Shown here: in pieces, positions 1 through 11,449 of the stretch
How positions within the stretch are numbered: position 1 is the stretch's first letter
Layout of the letters: every line of letters begins with the position of its first letter
Source: Pseudomonas sp. B6002
GTDB lineage: Bacteria; Pseudomonadota; Gammaproteobacteria; Pseudomonadales; Pseudomonadaceae
DNA: 64,000 nt
Direction of reading: 5' to 3'
Assembly (NCBI RefSeq): GCF_013385985.1
Contig: NZ_JACAOY010000012.1
Location: 1 to 64,000, forward strand
The notes under the pieces: model-generated
Database searches by the model: none
Told to the model about the DNA's origin: nothing
What the model saw: only the letters and a program-made list of their open reading frames with translations
Program-made: the position numbers and the translations under genes

Positions 1-6
1 CCAGTT

Positions 7-22
7 CAAGCCGGCTCCTACA
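7..22. repeat. REP half-site at the window edge
   Basis: These bases match the right arm (CAAGCCGGCTCCTACA) of the REP pairs found throughout the window. The other arm must lie before position 1. Confidence 0.6.
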
Positions 23-79
23 TTGGTTCTGCGGTGTGAGGGAGGGGCGGTTACAATGCCGCTCCACCGAGGAGCCTTG

Positions 80-1417
80 ATGACTGCCCTGCTTAACGAC
101 TGGCGCCACCGCCCTACCCATCGCCGCGTCTGGGCCCTGGCCGCGCCGATGATCCTGTCGAACATCTCGGTGCCGTTGGTGGCGCTGGTCGACAGCATGG
201 TCATCGGCCACCTGCCCCATGCCCATCAGTTGGGTGCGGTGGCCGTCGGCGCCAGCTTGTACACCTTTCTCGCCTGGGCCATGGGCTTTTTGCGCATGGG
301 CTCCACCGGTTTTGCCGCCCAGGCCGCCGGGCGCAATGACGGCGCGGCGCTGCGGCAGATCCTGCTGCAAGGCCTGTTGCTGGCGCTGGGGCTGGCGATG
401 CTGCTGGGCACGGTGGGCATTCCCTTGAGCCACCTGGCCCTGGAATGGATGCAACCCTCCCCCGAACTCAATGAACTCACCCGCGAATTTTTCCACACCC
501 GCCTGTTCGGCCTGCCCGCCGCGCTGGCCAGCTATGCGCTGGTCGGCTGGTTCCTCGGTACGCAAAACGCCCGTGCACCGTTGGCGATTCTCCTGACCAC
601 CAACCTGGTGAACATCGCCCTGAACCTGTGGTTCGTCCTGGGACTGGACTGGGGCGTTGTCGGCTCGGCGCGTGCGTCGGTCATGGCCGAATGGACCGGC
701 GCCCTGCTCGGCCTGGCCCTCACGCAAAAGGCCTTGCGCGCCTACCCGGGGCATATTGCCTGGGCGGCGCTGAAGGTCTGGGAAAGTTGGCGCCCGCTGC
801 TGGCGGTGAACCGCGACATCTTTATCCGCAGCCTGGCGCTGCAGTCGGTGTTTTTCATGATCACGGTGCAGGGCGCACGCCTGGGCGATGCCACCGTGGC
901 GGCCAATGCGCTGCTGCTCAATGGCCTGCTACTGACAGCCCACGCGCTAGACGGGCTGGCCCATGCCGTCGAAGCCCTGTGCGGCCACGCCATCGGCGCC
1001 CATGACCGCCAATCCCTGCGCCGTTCACTGGTGGTGGCCGGAGGTTGGTCGCTGATCGCCAGCCTCGGCTTTGCCTTGCTGTTCACCTTCGCCGGGCACC
1101 TGTTTATCGCCATGCAGACCGATATCCCCAGCGTGCGCGAAACCGCCGACATTTACCTGCCGTATCTGGCGGTGCTGCCACTGATTGCAGTGTGGAGTTA
1201 CCTGCTGGACGGCTTGTTCATTGGCGCCACCCGAGCGCGGGAGATGCGCAACGGCATGCTGCTCACCGTGGCCCTGACGTTGCCATTCGCCTGGACGTTG
1301 CAGGGCCTGGGCAACCATGGGCTGTGGATCACCTTCCTGCTGTTCATGGCCCTGCGCAGCCTTACTTTGTGGGCGATTGCGTGGCGCCTGAACCGGCAGA
1401 ATCAGTGGCTTGGATAA
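80..1417 (+). CDS. dinF: MATE family efflux transporter (DinF type)
   Basis: A 445-residue inner-membrane exporter of the multidrug and toxin extrusion family, expected to use an H+ or Na+ gradient to expel organic cations. The protein is hydrophobic throughout, with about 12 predicted membrane segments in two similar halves. The N-terminal part (APMILSNISVPLVALVDSMV, then IGHL) is the typical DinF-type MATE first helix. I place the start at ATG 80 because GAGGAG lies 5 nt upstream at 69-74; an upstream in-frame start at 23 lacks a good ribosome site. Its 3' end overlaps the convergent esterase gene by 56 bp. The substrate cannot be told from sequence. Confidence 0.9.
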   Translation: MTALLNDWRHRPTHRRVWALAAPMILSNISVPLVALVDSMVIGHLPHAHQLGAVAVGASLYTFLAWAMGFLRMGSTGFAAQAAGRNDGAALRQILLQGLLLALGLAMLLGTVGIPLSHLALEWMQPSPELNELTREFFHTRLFGLPAALASYALVGWFLGTQNARAPLAILLTTNLVNIALNLWFVLGLDWGVVGSARASVMAEWTGALLGLALTQKALRAYPGHIAWAALKVWESWRPLLAVNRDIFIRSLALQSVFFMITVQGARLGDATVAANALLLNGLLLTAHALDGLAHAVEALCGHAIGAHDRQSLRRSLVVAGGWSLIASLGFALLFTFAGHLFIAMQTDIPSVRETADIYLPYLAVLPLIAVWSYLLDGLFIGATRAREMRNGMLLTVALTLPFAWTLQGLGNHGLWITFLLFMALRSLTLWAIAWRLNRQNQWLG

Positions 1418-2258
1418 ACGCGGTCACACGGTCCAGCACCGGCGCCAGCCAGCGTAGCGGCCGGGAGATTGAAGCCACCAACGTCGCATGGCTGGTCTTG
1501 GTGAAATAGGACACTTGGACGGGCACGCCAGCGGCGCGCAACTTGCTCGCCAGGCCATCGGTGTTACGCGTTGGGTTGACCAGGCTGTCGTCGGTGGACG
1601 CGAGCAACAGCGCAGGCGGCGCACCGGCGCTGACGTGGTTGATCGGCTGGGAGTCGAGCGGTGAGTCCGGGAAGAAGAACACCGGCCGCACATCTCTGTT
1701 CTCAATCGGCAGGAAGTCATACGGCCCGGCCAGGCCGATCCAGCCTTTGAACACCGAAGGCGACAAGCCCACTTCATTCAGCCAGCGCGCATCCAGCGCC
1801 AGCATCGACGCGTTATAGGCGCCGGAGCTGTGGCCCATCACGTAGAGCTGTTTTGGGTCGGCGCCGAACCCAGCGATGTGCTTGTAGGTCCAGGCCACCG
1901 CCTGGGCGCCGTCCTGGAGAAAGGCGGGGTAACGCACTTGCGGGTAGAGTCGGTAGTCGGCAATAACGACGACGATACCGCGTGAGGCCAGGGCTTCACC
2001 GACGAAACCGTAGTCGTCCTTTGAGCCGCTGTTCCAGCTGCCGCCATAGAAAAACACCACGACCGGGGCATTGGAGATCGCCGGGGCGGGTCGGTAGATA
2101 TCGAGTTTCTGCCGGGGATCAGTGCCGTAGGCAATGGCAGAAGTTTTGGTGAAGGTACTGGAGGGGGTGAGTGCGTTGAGCACATTGATGGGGGAGCAGG
2201 CTGCCAGGAAGGCGGCGAGTGCCAGGGTGAACGCTTGCAGGAGCTTGCTCGACATCAT
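1362..2258 (-). CDS. alpha/beta hydrolase (esterase/lipase-like), predicted lipoprotein
   Basis: About 298 residues. The N-terminus is a lipoprotein signal ending in a lipobox (FLAAC, Cys about 21), so the mature enzyme is probably membrane-anchored facing the periplasm. It has the alpha/beta hydrolase layout of the acetyl-hydrolase/carboxylesterase family: an oxyanion-loop segment FFYGGSW (the usual HGG with Tyr for His), the nucleophile elbow GHSSGA and a C-terminal catalytic His candidate in KTSHATLV. Tandem ATGs at 2258 and 2255 follow GAGGTG; the second is spaced slightly better. The stop lies inside the 3' end of the convergent MATE gene. The substrate is unknown. Confidence 0.85.
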   Translation of the reverse strand: MMSSKLLQAFTLALAAFLAACSPINVLNALTPSSTFTKTSAIAYGTDPRQKLDIYRPAPAISNAPVVVFFYGGSWNSGSKDDYGFVGEALASRGIVVVIADYRLYPQVRYPAFLQDGAQAVAWTYKHIAGFGADPKQLYVMGHSSGAYNASMLALDARWLNEVGLSPSVFKGWIGLAGPYDFLPIENRDVRPVFFFPDSPLDSQPINHVSAGAPPALLLASTDDSLVNPTRNTDGLASKLRAAGVPVQVSYFTKTSHATLVASISRPLRWLAPVLDRVTAFIQATDSAGSGATQSPTK

Positions 2259-2275
2259 TCACCTCGACTATCACC

Positions 2276-2359
2276 TGTAGGAGCCGGCTTGCCGGCGATG
2301 GCGTCCTTGAAATACTTGCACGTCTCAAGGGCCTCATCGCCGGCAAGCCGGCTCCTACA
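2276..2359. repeat. REP pair (REPIN-like), GTAGGAGCCGGC type
   Basis: Two inverted copies of a REP (TGTAGGAGCCGGCTTGCCGG and its reverse complement) flank a central spacer of about 35 nt. It sits in the gap between the esterase start and the speA stop. Confidence 0.9.
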
Positions 2360-2371
2360 AGGTCGGTGTTG

Positions 2372-4285
<1,914 letters not shown>

Positions 4286-4365
4286 CGAAGTCCCCTATAA
4301 ATGAAGTCGAAGGCACCGCCCCTCTCTGAGGCTGGCGCAGTCTAAAGAATGAAAATGACGATTTG

Positions 4366-4396
4366 CCTGCGTGGAAGGTAGGACCCCACACGCAGG
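4366..4396. other. Inverted repeat between yciH and speA
   Basis: CCTGCGTG and CACGCAGG form an 8-bp stem around 15 nt. It lies downstream of yciH and upstream of speA, both minus strand. No clear T-run follows, so it is a weak terminator or a leader hairpin. Confidence 0.35.
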
Positions 4397-4428
4397 ACAG
4401 AGTTTAGACACAGGTCGGGAAGAGGCTT

Positions 4429-4800
4429 TCAGCCGCCGGACTTCTTGGCCTTGTACCCGAGCTTGATCAGCTCGGCCAACAGCAACTCGACGTGATCGCC
4501 CTGGATCTCGATGACGCCGTCTTTCAACGCGCCGCCGGTGCCACAACGCTTTTTCAGCGTGGTGGCCAGTTCTTTCAGGGCATCCTCGGCCAGCGGCACG
4601 CCGGTGATGGTGGTCACCGTCTTGCCGCCACGGCCCTTGCTCTCGCGTCGCACGCGGGCAATACCGTCGCCTTGGGGGATCAGGGTCTGTTTACAGGTAC
4701 ACGAATCCACGGGCTGACGACAGTCCGGGCAGTGTCGACCTGCGTCGGTGGAAAATACCAGGCCACCAAGGGCGGCGAAGGATGCGGCTTTTTTGGCCAC
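4429..4800 (-). CDS. yciH: SUI1/eIF1-like translation factor YciH
   Basis: A 123-residue homologue of eukaryotic eIF1 (SUI1 fold). The N-terminal part carries paired cysteines (CPDC and CTC) that may bind a metal. The SUI1 core follows (RRESKGRGGKTVTTITGVPL, then LKKRCGTGGALKDGVIEIQG). In bacteria it is thought to affect start-codon fidelity but is dispensable. I choose GTG 4800 as start because AGAGGA lies just upstream and the resulting N-terminus (MAKKAASFAALGG) is the family norm; starts further upstream would add a non-conserved extension. The gene is monocistronic, with a REP pair upstream. Confidence 0.92.
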   Translation of the reverse strand: MAKKAASFAALGGLVFSTDAGRHCPDCRQPVDSCTCKQTLIPQGDGIARVRRESKGRGGKTVTTITGVPLAEDALKELATTLKKRCGTGGALKDGVIEIQGDHVELLLAELIKLGYKAKKSGG

Positions 4801-4914
4801 CGGCAATCCTCTTGGGAGGACAAAGACTGATCGGCCCCTGCAAAGAGGTGACCGACCGCGAAGCCCCACTCAGGCAGGGGCAGCGCTACCGTACCACCAG
4901 GGTTCAACCCTACC

Positions 4915-4980
4915 TGTAGGAGCCGGCTTGCCGGCGATGGCGATCTTGAGGACGCCATCGCCGGCAAGCCGGCTCCTACA
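4915..4980. repeat. REP pair (REPIN-like), GTAGGAGCCGGC type
   Basis: Almost perfect inverted arms of about 27 bp with a very short centre (ATCTTGAGGA), lying between yciH and the Nudix gene. Confidence 0.92.
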
Positions 4981-5081
4981 GTGAATACGGGGTGAAGCTG
5001 GGTGGTACGGGTGAAAAGTCGCGCAGTGTAACGGCAAAAAGCCCCGTTGCTAAGAGCCAAATGGCGCCAATTTATGCAACT

Positions 5082-5621
5082 TTAGCGACGTGAAGCGAGA
5101 TAACGCCGCAACCCCTCTTGAGCGTCCGGGCAGTAGGGCTTTTGTTCGGCCTCCTGCAGGACAATTTCAAGGGGTAGAAAGCGCGCTTCCATGACTTCTT
5201 CGGGCTGCAGGCGCAGGGGGCCATCCCAGACCGCCGAGTAGGATTTGCACCACAGCCGGCTGTCGCCATCTTCAAAATAGAAATGGTCGTGCTCGGTCAA
5301 CACCACCCCGCCGACGCCCAACTCTTCTTCAAGCTCACGGGCTGCCGAATCGGCGTAGCTCTCGCCGGCCGCCACCATCCCACCCGCTGCCGTGTCCCAG
5401 AACCCGGGATACATGGCTTTGCTCAGGGTGCGCCGATGCACACACAGCTCGCCGGCTGAATTGAACAGGAAGATAAAGGTGCAACGGCCAATCAGGCCGC
5501 GCTGGCGCAGGTCGGCGCGAACGAGGGCGCCGAGCAGGTTGTCCTGCTCGTCGACCCAGCAGATCAGTTCAGCATCGGAGGCCGCACGGTGCGCGGCCTC
5601 TTTTTGAGTGGCGTCCATCAT
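5082..5621 (-). CDS. Nudix hydrolase (YfcD-like)
   Basis: A 179-residue Nudix protein expected to cleave a nucleoside diphosphate-linked substrate. The Nudix box is complete: GGMVAAGESYADSAARELEE followed by ELG fits Gx5Ex7REUxEExGU. The N-terminal part resembles the YfcD/IPP isomerase-like subgroup. ATG 5621 overlaps the DUF2333 stop by one base (TGATG), so the two are probably translationally coupled. The exact substrate cannot be assigned. Confidence 0.9.
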   Translation of the reverse strand: MMDATQKEAAHRAASDAELICWVDEQDNLLGALVRADLRQRGLIGRCTFIFLFNSAGELCVHRRTLSKAMYPGFWDTAAGGMVAAGESYADSAARELEEELGVGGVVLTEHDHFYFEDGDSRLWCKSYSAVWDGPLRLQPEEVMEARFLPLEIVLQEAEQKPYCPDAQEGLRRYLASRR

Positions 5622-6688
5622 CAACCCTGGTTGAGGAGCTGACGCAAATCGATCACTGCAGCGTTGGCCCGGGAAATGTAGTTAGCCATGACCAGCGAGT
5701 GGTTCGCCAGTACACCGAAACCACTGCCGTTAAGAATCATAGGACTCCATACCGGCTCCTGCGAGGCTTCCAGCTCACGAATGATCTGGCGCACGCTGAC
5801 GGTGGCGTTTTTCTTGGCCAGTACATCGGCAAAATCCACTTCGATGGCGCGCAGCAAGTGAGACAAGGCCCACGCCTGGCCACGGGCCTCGTAGAACACG
5901 TTGTCGATCTGCATCCAGGGGGTTTCCACCACTTCTTCATCGACCTGCGGCACTTCACCCGGGGCCAGGGCCTCGGTTTTCAGCGCCGTGTTCAACTTGA
6001 CGCGACCCACGCTCGCCGACAGGCGTTGCGACAGCGAACCCAGGCGAGTGGCGACATCACCCAGCCAGTTGTTCAGGTTGTCGGCACGCGCATAGAACAA
6101 CGCGCCCTTCTGGTTCGGGTCCGACAGACGCGCTTCGTAGCGGCTCAGGGAGTTGATGCCTTCCTGGTATTCCGACTCGCTGGACGGCAGCACCCAGCTC
6201 TTGTTGTCGAAGTTGAAACGCGGCTCGGCCTTGGCCAGGTCGGCGTCTTCAGCCGACTGCGACTGCGAACGGGCGAAGTCTTTGCGCAGGGCGCGGGTCA
6301 GGTCGCGCACCTGCACCAGCACGCCGTATTCCCAGCTCGGCATGTTGTCCATCCACAGGCCTGGCGGGAAACGGTCGTTGGAAATGTAGCCACCGGGCTT
6401 GTTCAGCAAAGTGCCGACCACGGTCTTGAGGGTTTCGACGGTGGTGAAGCCCACCACCATCTGCTTGCCTTCCTTCTCGGCGGCCAGCTGGGCGTTCTGC
6501 TGGACCGGGAACAGCGCCGGTTCTTCGCTCCAGTACCAACCCAGGGCGCCGGTCACCAGCAGGTACAGACCCAGCACACTAAGCAAGGCCTTGCTCATCA
6601 GCAGGTTGCGAAAATAGCTGCGGTTGGCCGACTTGGGCTCAGGGGCGGGGCCTTTGGCAGTGCCTTCGCGGTTTTTCCAGTCCAGCAT
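5621..6688 (-). CDS. DUF2333 family inner-membrane protein
   Basis: A 355-residue conserved Pseudomonas protein of unknown function. One N-terminal membrane segment (about residues 32-52, SKALLSVLGLYLLVTGALGW) follows a short cytoplasmic tail. The rest is soluble and alpha-helical, with the conserved segment LNKPGGYISNDRFPPGLWMD, and likely faces the periplasm. It is the first gene of a two-gene unit with the Nudix hydrolase. Confidence 0.88.
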   Translation of the reverse strand: MLDWKNREGTAKGPAPEPKSANRSYFRNLLMSKALLSVLGLYLLVTGALGWYWSEEPALFPVQQNAQLAAEKEGKQMVVGFTTVETLKTVVGTLLNKPGGYISNDRFPPGLWMDNMPSWEYGVLVQVRDLTRALRKDFARSQSQSAEDADLAKAEPRFNFDNKSWVLPSSESEYQEGINSLSRYEARLSDPNQKGALFYARADNLNNWLGDVATRLGSLSQRLSASVGRVKLNTALKTEALAPGEVPQVDEEVVETPWMQIDNVFYEARGQAWALSHLLRAIEVDFADVLAKKNATVSVRQIIRELEASQEPVWSPMILNGSGFGVLANHSLVMANYISRANAAVIDLRQLLNQG

Positions 6689-6987
6689 GGCGATATCCTT
6701 TCAATCACTTGAGTTCATGCACGTCAATGGTCCGGGTGCGTTCAAACACTCCGACCACAACCCTACCCCATCGTGCCCATCGGCGCGGGGCTTTTAACCG
6801 AAAGTGGCGTGCGAGAGATGTTCGACTATAAAGGATGCACGCTTTTTACGCTGCGCGACCATGAGGTCAAAAACTGAATCACACAGACACGTACTTAATT
6901 GACGTATGACACTCATGTAACAGAAAAGAGGTGCTAGCATAGAGCCATCAGTCGACCTCAGCATGCACCCTAACTAGTAGTCAGGAT
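6689..6987. other. Divergent intergenic region DUF2333 / gcbA
   Basis: These 299 bp separate two divergent genes and must hold both promoters. The gcbA-proximal 130 bp is AT-richer. I see no REP element, clear palindromic operator or small ORF. Confidence 0.5.
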
Positions 6988-8658
6988 ATGACCGAGCCAG
7001 AAGACCCCAGCCGTGAGCGTCTCAAGCACCATTTTGCCCAGCGGGTAATTCATCAGGCACGTCAAATTCTTGAGATCTGGCAGCGCCTGCAACGCAGTGA
7101 ATGGTCGAACGCAGACTTGTCCGAACTCAGCGAAGCCAACTTGCGCCTGCTGCGCTTTGCCGAGCGTTTCGAACAACCGGAACACGGCCAGTTGGCGCGG
7201 CATATCGGCGAGTCCCTCAAGGCGGTGGATGAAAACCGCGGGCGCCTCAGCAGCCATCTGATCACCGAACTCAACCGCTTGATGCAACGCCTGTCCCGCA
7301 CCGGCCTGCGCCAGGGCGACCAGCTGGAACAAACCTTCCTGCCGCCGATGCGCAAGCCGATCTACGTGATGCTGGCCGATCACGACCGCGCCGAGCGCCT
7401 GGCCAAGCAGCTGGAATTCTTCGGCATGAGCGCCCAGTCCCTGGACAGCGTGGCGGCGTTCCGTGCGTCGATGGCCGAGCGCTTGCCTTCGGCGATTGTC
7501 ATGGACGTGGATTTCTGCGGCACCGGCCTGGGCCTCACGCTGGCCGCCGAAGCCCAGGAAGGCCTGGAGCAGAAGCTGCCACTGTTGTTCTTCAGTCTGC
7601 ACGAAACCGACACCCCAACCCGCCTGGCCGCCGTGCGCGCCGGGGGCCAGGAGTTCCTCACCGGCACGCTGGAAGCCTCAAGCCTGCTGGAAAAGATCGA
7701 AGTGCTGACCTGCGTCGCCCAGTACGACCCCTACAAAGTGCTGATCATCGACGACTCCCGGGCCCAGGCCCTGCACACCGAGCGCCTGCTCAACAGCGCC
7801 GGCATCGTCACCCGCACACTGATCGAGCCGATCCAGGCCATGGCCGAGCTGGCGGACTTCCAGCCCGACCTGATCATCCTCGACATGTATATGCCCGCCT
7901 GTACCGGCACTGAACTGGCCAAGGTGATCCGCCACAATGACCGCTATGTCAGCGTGCCGATCATCTACCTGTCGGCCGAGGACGACCTGGATAAACAGTT
8001 GGACGCCATGAGCGAAGGCGGCGACGACTTCCTCACCAAGCCGATCAAGCCGCGCCACCTGATCACTACCGTGCGCAACCGCGCCGCCCGTGCGCGCAAC
8101 CTGAAAGCGCGAATGGTGCGCGACAGCCTGACGGGCCTGTACAACCACACCCATATCCTGCAATTGCTCGAAGACTGCAGCTTCCGCGCACGTCGCGAGA
8201 ACAAGCCGCTGAGCTTTGCCATGCTCGACATCGACCACTTCAAGCGGGTCAACGATAGCCACGGCCACCCCATGGGCGACCGCGTGATCAAAAGCCTGGC
8301 GCTGTTTCTCAAGCAGCGTTTGCGCAAGACCGACTATATAGGGCGCTACGGCGGTGAAGAGTTCGCCATCGTGATGCCCGACACTGACCTGGAATCGGCC
8401 TGCAAGGTGCTGGATGAAATTCGCGGGCGCTTTGCCGAAATCCACTACCCCGCCCAACCGCAGGATTTGTGGTGCACCTTCAGTGCTGGCCTGGTGGAGC
8501 TGTGCGACGGTTCCGACAGCCTGATGATGGCGGCCCAGGCCGACGAGGCGCTGTACCGCGCCAAGGATGCCGGGCGCAACCGCGTGCAAGCCGCACGCAC
8601 GTCAAAGCAAAGTGCCACCTTTTCACCGGAATCCACTGATTCCGTCATAACCTTGTAA
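6988..8658 (+). CDS. gcbA: Response regulator diguanylate cyclase GcbA
   Basis: A 556-residue c-di-GMP synthase. Residues 1-120 are helical. Residues about 129-235 resemble a degenerate receiver. A full receiver follows (about 250-365, IIDDS at its start, phospho-acceptor Asp299 in LIILDMYMP), then a GGDEF domain (about 385-540). The active-site motif is GGEEF at 455-459, and an RxxD inhibitory site (RKTD, 446-449) lies five residues before it, so product feedback is likely. The position between the DUF2333 gene and the ctpL-like gene matches P. aeruginosa PA4843. In P. fluorescens Pf0-1, GcbA promotes attachment and biofilm formation. The name rests on family and gene order. Confidence 0.92.
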   Translation: MTEPEDPSRERLKHHFAQRVIHQARQILEIWQRLQRSEWSNADLSELSEANLRLLRFAERFEQPEHGQLARHIGESLKAVDENRGRLSSHLITELNRLMQRLSRTGLRQGDQLEQTFLPPMRKPIYVMLADHDRAERLAKQLEFFGMSAQSLDSVAAFRASMAERLPSAIVMDVDFCGTGLGLTLAAEAQEGLEQKLPLLFFSLHETDTPTRLAAVRAGGQEFLTGTLEASSLLEKIEVLTCVAQYDPYKVLIIDDSRAQALHTERLLNSAGIVTRTLIEPIQAMAELADFQPDLIILDMYMPACTGTELAKVIRHNDRYVSVPIIYLSAEDDLDKQLDAMSEGGDDFLTKPIKPRHLITTVRNRAARARNLKARMVRDSLTGLYNHTHILQLLEDCSFRARRENKPLSFAMLDIDHFKRVNDSHGHPMGDRVIKSLALFLKQRLRKTDYIGRYGGEEFAIVMPDTDLESACKVLDEIRGRFAEIHYPAQPQDLWCTFSAGLVELCDGSDSLMMAAQADEALYRAKDAGRNRVQAARTSKQSATFSPESTDSVITL

Positions 8659-8711
8659 TGAAAACGCAATAACTTCAGGCACTTATCTTTTGCTGTCGGT
8701 TGAAACCACGC

Positions 8712-10673
8712 ATGCGCCTGAAGCTGCTGACCAATCTCAATACCCTCCTTCTAGTGGCCGTGTGCCTGGCACTTGGGGCGACACTCTGGTGGTCGCAACG
8801 GGCGCTGGAGCGGCCGTACTTGCTGATGGAACGCTACCTGGGCCTGTCCCAGAATTTTCAGAACCACGCCGCGCGCAACATTGACGACTACCTGGCCAGC
8901 GGCGACGCCCTGCGCTTGAGCAGTGCCAGCCAAAGCCTGGAAAACCTGTTGCAGCACCTCGACGATTTGCCGGTCGACCTGGCGCAAAGCCTGCGCCCGA
9001 GCCTGGTAGACCTCGATGGTTTCAGCAAAACCGACCTGCTGGCCGCTGGCAAGCTGGCGGGCGACCCGCAAGCCTTGCTGCTGCAAGCCGAACGCGAACT
9101 GGGCGCGAACCTGGAGCAACTGAGCCAGTACGCCATAGGCGTGAATACACCTGAGGCTGCGCGCTACCTGCCGCCGCTGTTGGCAGCGTCCCAGCATTTG
9201 GGCAAGTTGTCCCTGGCCCGCGGCAAGCTGGTGAGCAGCGGCCGCGCCGAGCTGGCCGATGATGTGGAGCGCGAGATCACCAACATCCGCGCCCAGGCTG
9301 ACCTGCTGGCGCAGTTGCCACTGCTGGGGGTGACCGCCGCCGCCGAATCGAGCAGCGATGATTTCTCGGCCATGATGGGCCTGGAAAACAGCGAAAAAAC
9401 CGTCGCCCAAGACACCGGCGTCGACCTCAAGCGCGAACTCAACAGCCTGTTGACCCGCTACCCCGCCGAACTCAAGCGCACCCGCGACCAGATCCAGCAA
9501 CGGGCTGACCTGGCCACCGCCACCCACCTGAAAATCAAGGCCGTGCAGGAAGCCATCGCCGGCCTGGAACCCGTGGTGCGTGCCCAGCACGGCAAGATCC
9601 AGGGCGAAGTGCGCCTGATGCAGGGCGTGATGATCGGCCTGATCCTGCTGATCGCGCTGTTGATCGACACCCTGCAACGCCGCCTGGCCCGCGTGCTGAC
9701 CAACCTGGCCCCGGCCCTGTCGACCTGGGCCGAAGGCGACTTCAGCCAGCCGATCGCCCTGGGCAAGACCAACCGCGAGTTGCACGATATAGAAGCGTCC
9801 CTTAACCGCTTGCGAGCCTACCTGGTGGACCTGGTGGGCACGATTCGCGGCAATGCCGAAGAAGTCGCCGGCAGCAGCCGCGCGCTGGCGGAACTGAGCA
9901 GCGGCCTGCATGACGGCGCCGAACGCCAGGCCGGGGATACCGCGCAGATCCGTGATTCCCTGGGCGAACTGGAGGCGACCATCCAGCAAGTGGCGGGCGA
10001 TGCCAGCCAGGCGGCCGGTGCCAGCCGCAGTGCCGGCCAGGCGGTGGAGCACGGCCAGCGGGTCATCGGTTTGAGCCTGACCGGGCTGCATGCCTTGGTG
10101 GGTGAAGTGCAGCAAAATGCGCAGATGATCGAGAAACTTGCCGAAGAGTCCGCCACCATCGGCGGTGTACTCACGGTGATCCGCTCGATTGCCGACCAGA
10201 CCAACCTGCTGGCCCTCAACGCCGCCATCGAAGCCGCCCGCGCCGGTGAGGCCGGCCGTGGTTTTGCCGTGGTGGCCGACGAAGTGCGTTCCTTGGCCCA
10301 GCGTACCGCAGGCGCCACCGCCGAAATCCAGACCCTGATCGCCGGCCTGCAAAGCGCCGCCCACCAATCGGTGGAAGGCATGCGCGCCCAGGTTGAACAT
10401 GCCGAAGCCACGGCCCAGCAGGCCCAGGCGGCCGATGGTGCGCTGGATGAAATCGTCGGCGCGATTCAGACCATTTCTGAAACCGCCGTGCGCATCGCCG
10501 ATGTGACCGCGCAGCAGAGTGGTGCCGTCAGTGAAATCCGTGACAACAGTGAGCGAATTCACCAGCTGGGCGAGGACAACCTGCTGCGTATCGGGCAGGG
10601 CCGTAGCCAGGGTGAGCATTTGCTGGTGTTGGGTGGGCATCTCAACACGGCGGTGAAAGCCTTCCGCGTGTGA
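8712..10673 (+). CDS. ctpL: Methyl-accepting chemotaxis protein (CtpL-like)
   Basis: A 653-residue chemoreceptor. There is an N-terminal membrane segment ([16 protein letters not shown]), a long helical periplasmic sensor of about 270 residues, a second membrane segment ([16 protein letters not shown]), a HAMP linker and the cytoplasmic signalling domain with the highly conserved hairpin tip ([20 protein letters not shown]). Its place after gcbA and before aroQ matches PA4844 ctpL, described as a receptor for low-phosphate chemotaxis; the ligand here is inferred from that. ATG 8712 is preferred over an in-frame TTG at 8700 because it starts directly at the signal anchor. Confidence 0.88.
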   Translation: MRLKLLTNLNTLLLVAVCLALGATLWWSQRALERPYLLMERYLGLSQNFQNHAARNIDDYLASGDALRLSSASQSLENLLQHLDDLPVDLAQSLRPSLVDLDGFSKTDLLAAGKLAGDPQALLLQAERELGANLEQLSQYAIGVNTPEAARYLPPLLAASQHLGKLSLARGKLVSSGRAELADDVEREITNIRAQADLLAQLPLLGVTAAAESSSDDFSAMMGLENSEKTVAQDTGVDLKRELNSLLTRYPAELKRTRDQIQQRADLATATHLKIKAVQEAIAGLEPVVRAQHGKIQGEVRLMQGVMIGLILLIALLIDTLQRRLARVLTNLAPALSTWAEGDFSQPIALGKTNRELHDIEASLNRLRAYLVDLVGTIRGNAEEVAGSSRALAELSSGLHDGAERQAGDTAQIRDSLGELEATIQQVAGDASQAAGASRSAGQAVEHGQRVIGLSLTGLHALVGEVQQNAQMIEKLAEESATIGGVLTVIRSIADQTNLLALNAAIEAARAGEAGRGFAVVADEVRSLAQRTAGATAEIQTLIAGLQSAAHQSVEGMRAQVEHAEATAQQAQAADGALDEIVGAIQTISETAVRIADVTAQQSGAVSEIRDNSERIHQLGEDNLLRIGQGRSQGEHLLVLGGHLNTAVKAFRV

Positions 10674-10702
10674 CGCGATCCCGAATCAAATAGAGATCAA
10701 CC

Positions 10703-10791
10703 TGTGGGAGCTGGCTTGCCTGCGATAGCGGTGGATCAGGCAACCTATCCGGCGCTGACATACCGCTTTCGCAGGCAAGCCAGCTCCCACA
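10703..10791. repeat. REP pair, GTGGGAGCTGGCTTGCC type
   Basis: Inverted arms TGTGGGAGCTGGCTTGCCTG and its complement flank about 40 nt. It lies directly after the chemoreceptor stop. The rest of the 296-bp gap to aroQ (10792-10969) holds an 11-bp direct repeat and presumably the aroQ-accBC promoter. Confidence 0.9.
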
Positions 10792-10969
10792 TTGATCTGC
10801 GTCTACCTCATCACCGTGTTTCCAATGACCGGATACGAGGCCACAGTCACAAATTTCGCGCTATCCTCGCTAATCGTGCTGCCTACTGCATAGAACTGGA
10901 CAGTCACAAAGGCTTTGCGGCATAGTCGCCGGGTTCTGCCGTACCCACATCAATAACAAGGAACAGCCG

Positions 10970-11425
10970 ATGGCGACCTTTCTGGTTCTACACGGACCCA
11001 ACCTGAACCTGCTCGGCACCCGTGAACCGGGCGTCTACGGGGCAGTCACCCTGGAACAGATCAACCTCGATCTGGAACGCAGGGCCCGTGAAGCCGGCCA
11101 CCATCTGCTCTACCTGCAAAGCAATGCCGAGTACGAATTGATTGATCGCATCCACGCCGCGCGTGGCGAAGGCGTGGACTTTATCCTGATCAATCCCGCC
11201 GCTTTTACGCACACAAGTGTTGCATTACGTGACGCGCTGCTGGCGGTGAGCATCCCATTCATCGAAGTGCATTTGTCGAACGTGCACAAACGCGAAGCTT
11301 TCCGCCATCACTCCTACTTCTCCGACGTTGCGGTAGGTGTGATCTGCGGCCTTGGCGCCAGCGGTTACCGACTGGCCCTGGAGGCCGCCCTGGAACAACT
11401 TGAACAACCGGCCAAGCGCCCCTGA
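10970..11425 (+). CDS. aroQ: Type II 3-dehydroquinate dehydratase
   Basis: A 151-residue dodecameric-type enzyme that dehydrates 3-dehydroquinate to 3-dehydroshikimate in the shikimate pathway. The N-terminus [20 protein letters not shown] carries the type II signature and the catalytic Tyr. [16 protein letters not shown] and the later [20 protein letters not shown] are the other conserved active-site blocks. AGGAACAG upstream of ATG 10970 serves as ribosome site. It is followed 24 bp later by accB, so it is probably first in an aroQ-accB-accC transcript. Confidence 0.97.
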   Translation: MATFLVLHGPNLNLLGTREPGVYGAVTLEQINLDLERRAREAGHHLLYLQSNAEYELIDRIHAARGEGVDFILINPAAFTHTSVALRDALLAVSIPFIEVHLSNVHKREAFRHHSYFSDVAVGVICGLGASGYRLALEAALEQLEQPAKRP

Positions 11426-11449
11426 CCGACCCTTGGGAGTTGATGATTC

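Noticed and set aside
8751-10640. A 629-codon minus-strand open frame opposite the chemoreceptor
   Set aside because: Low-complexity, Gln/His/Gly-rich translation without family resemblance; the plus-strand chemoreceptor is clear.
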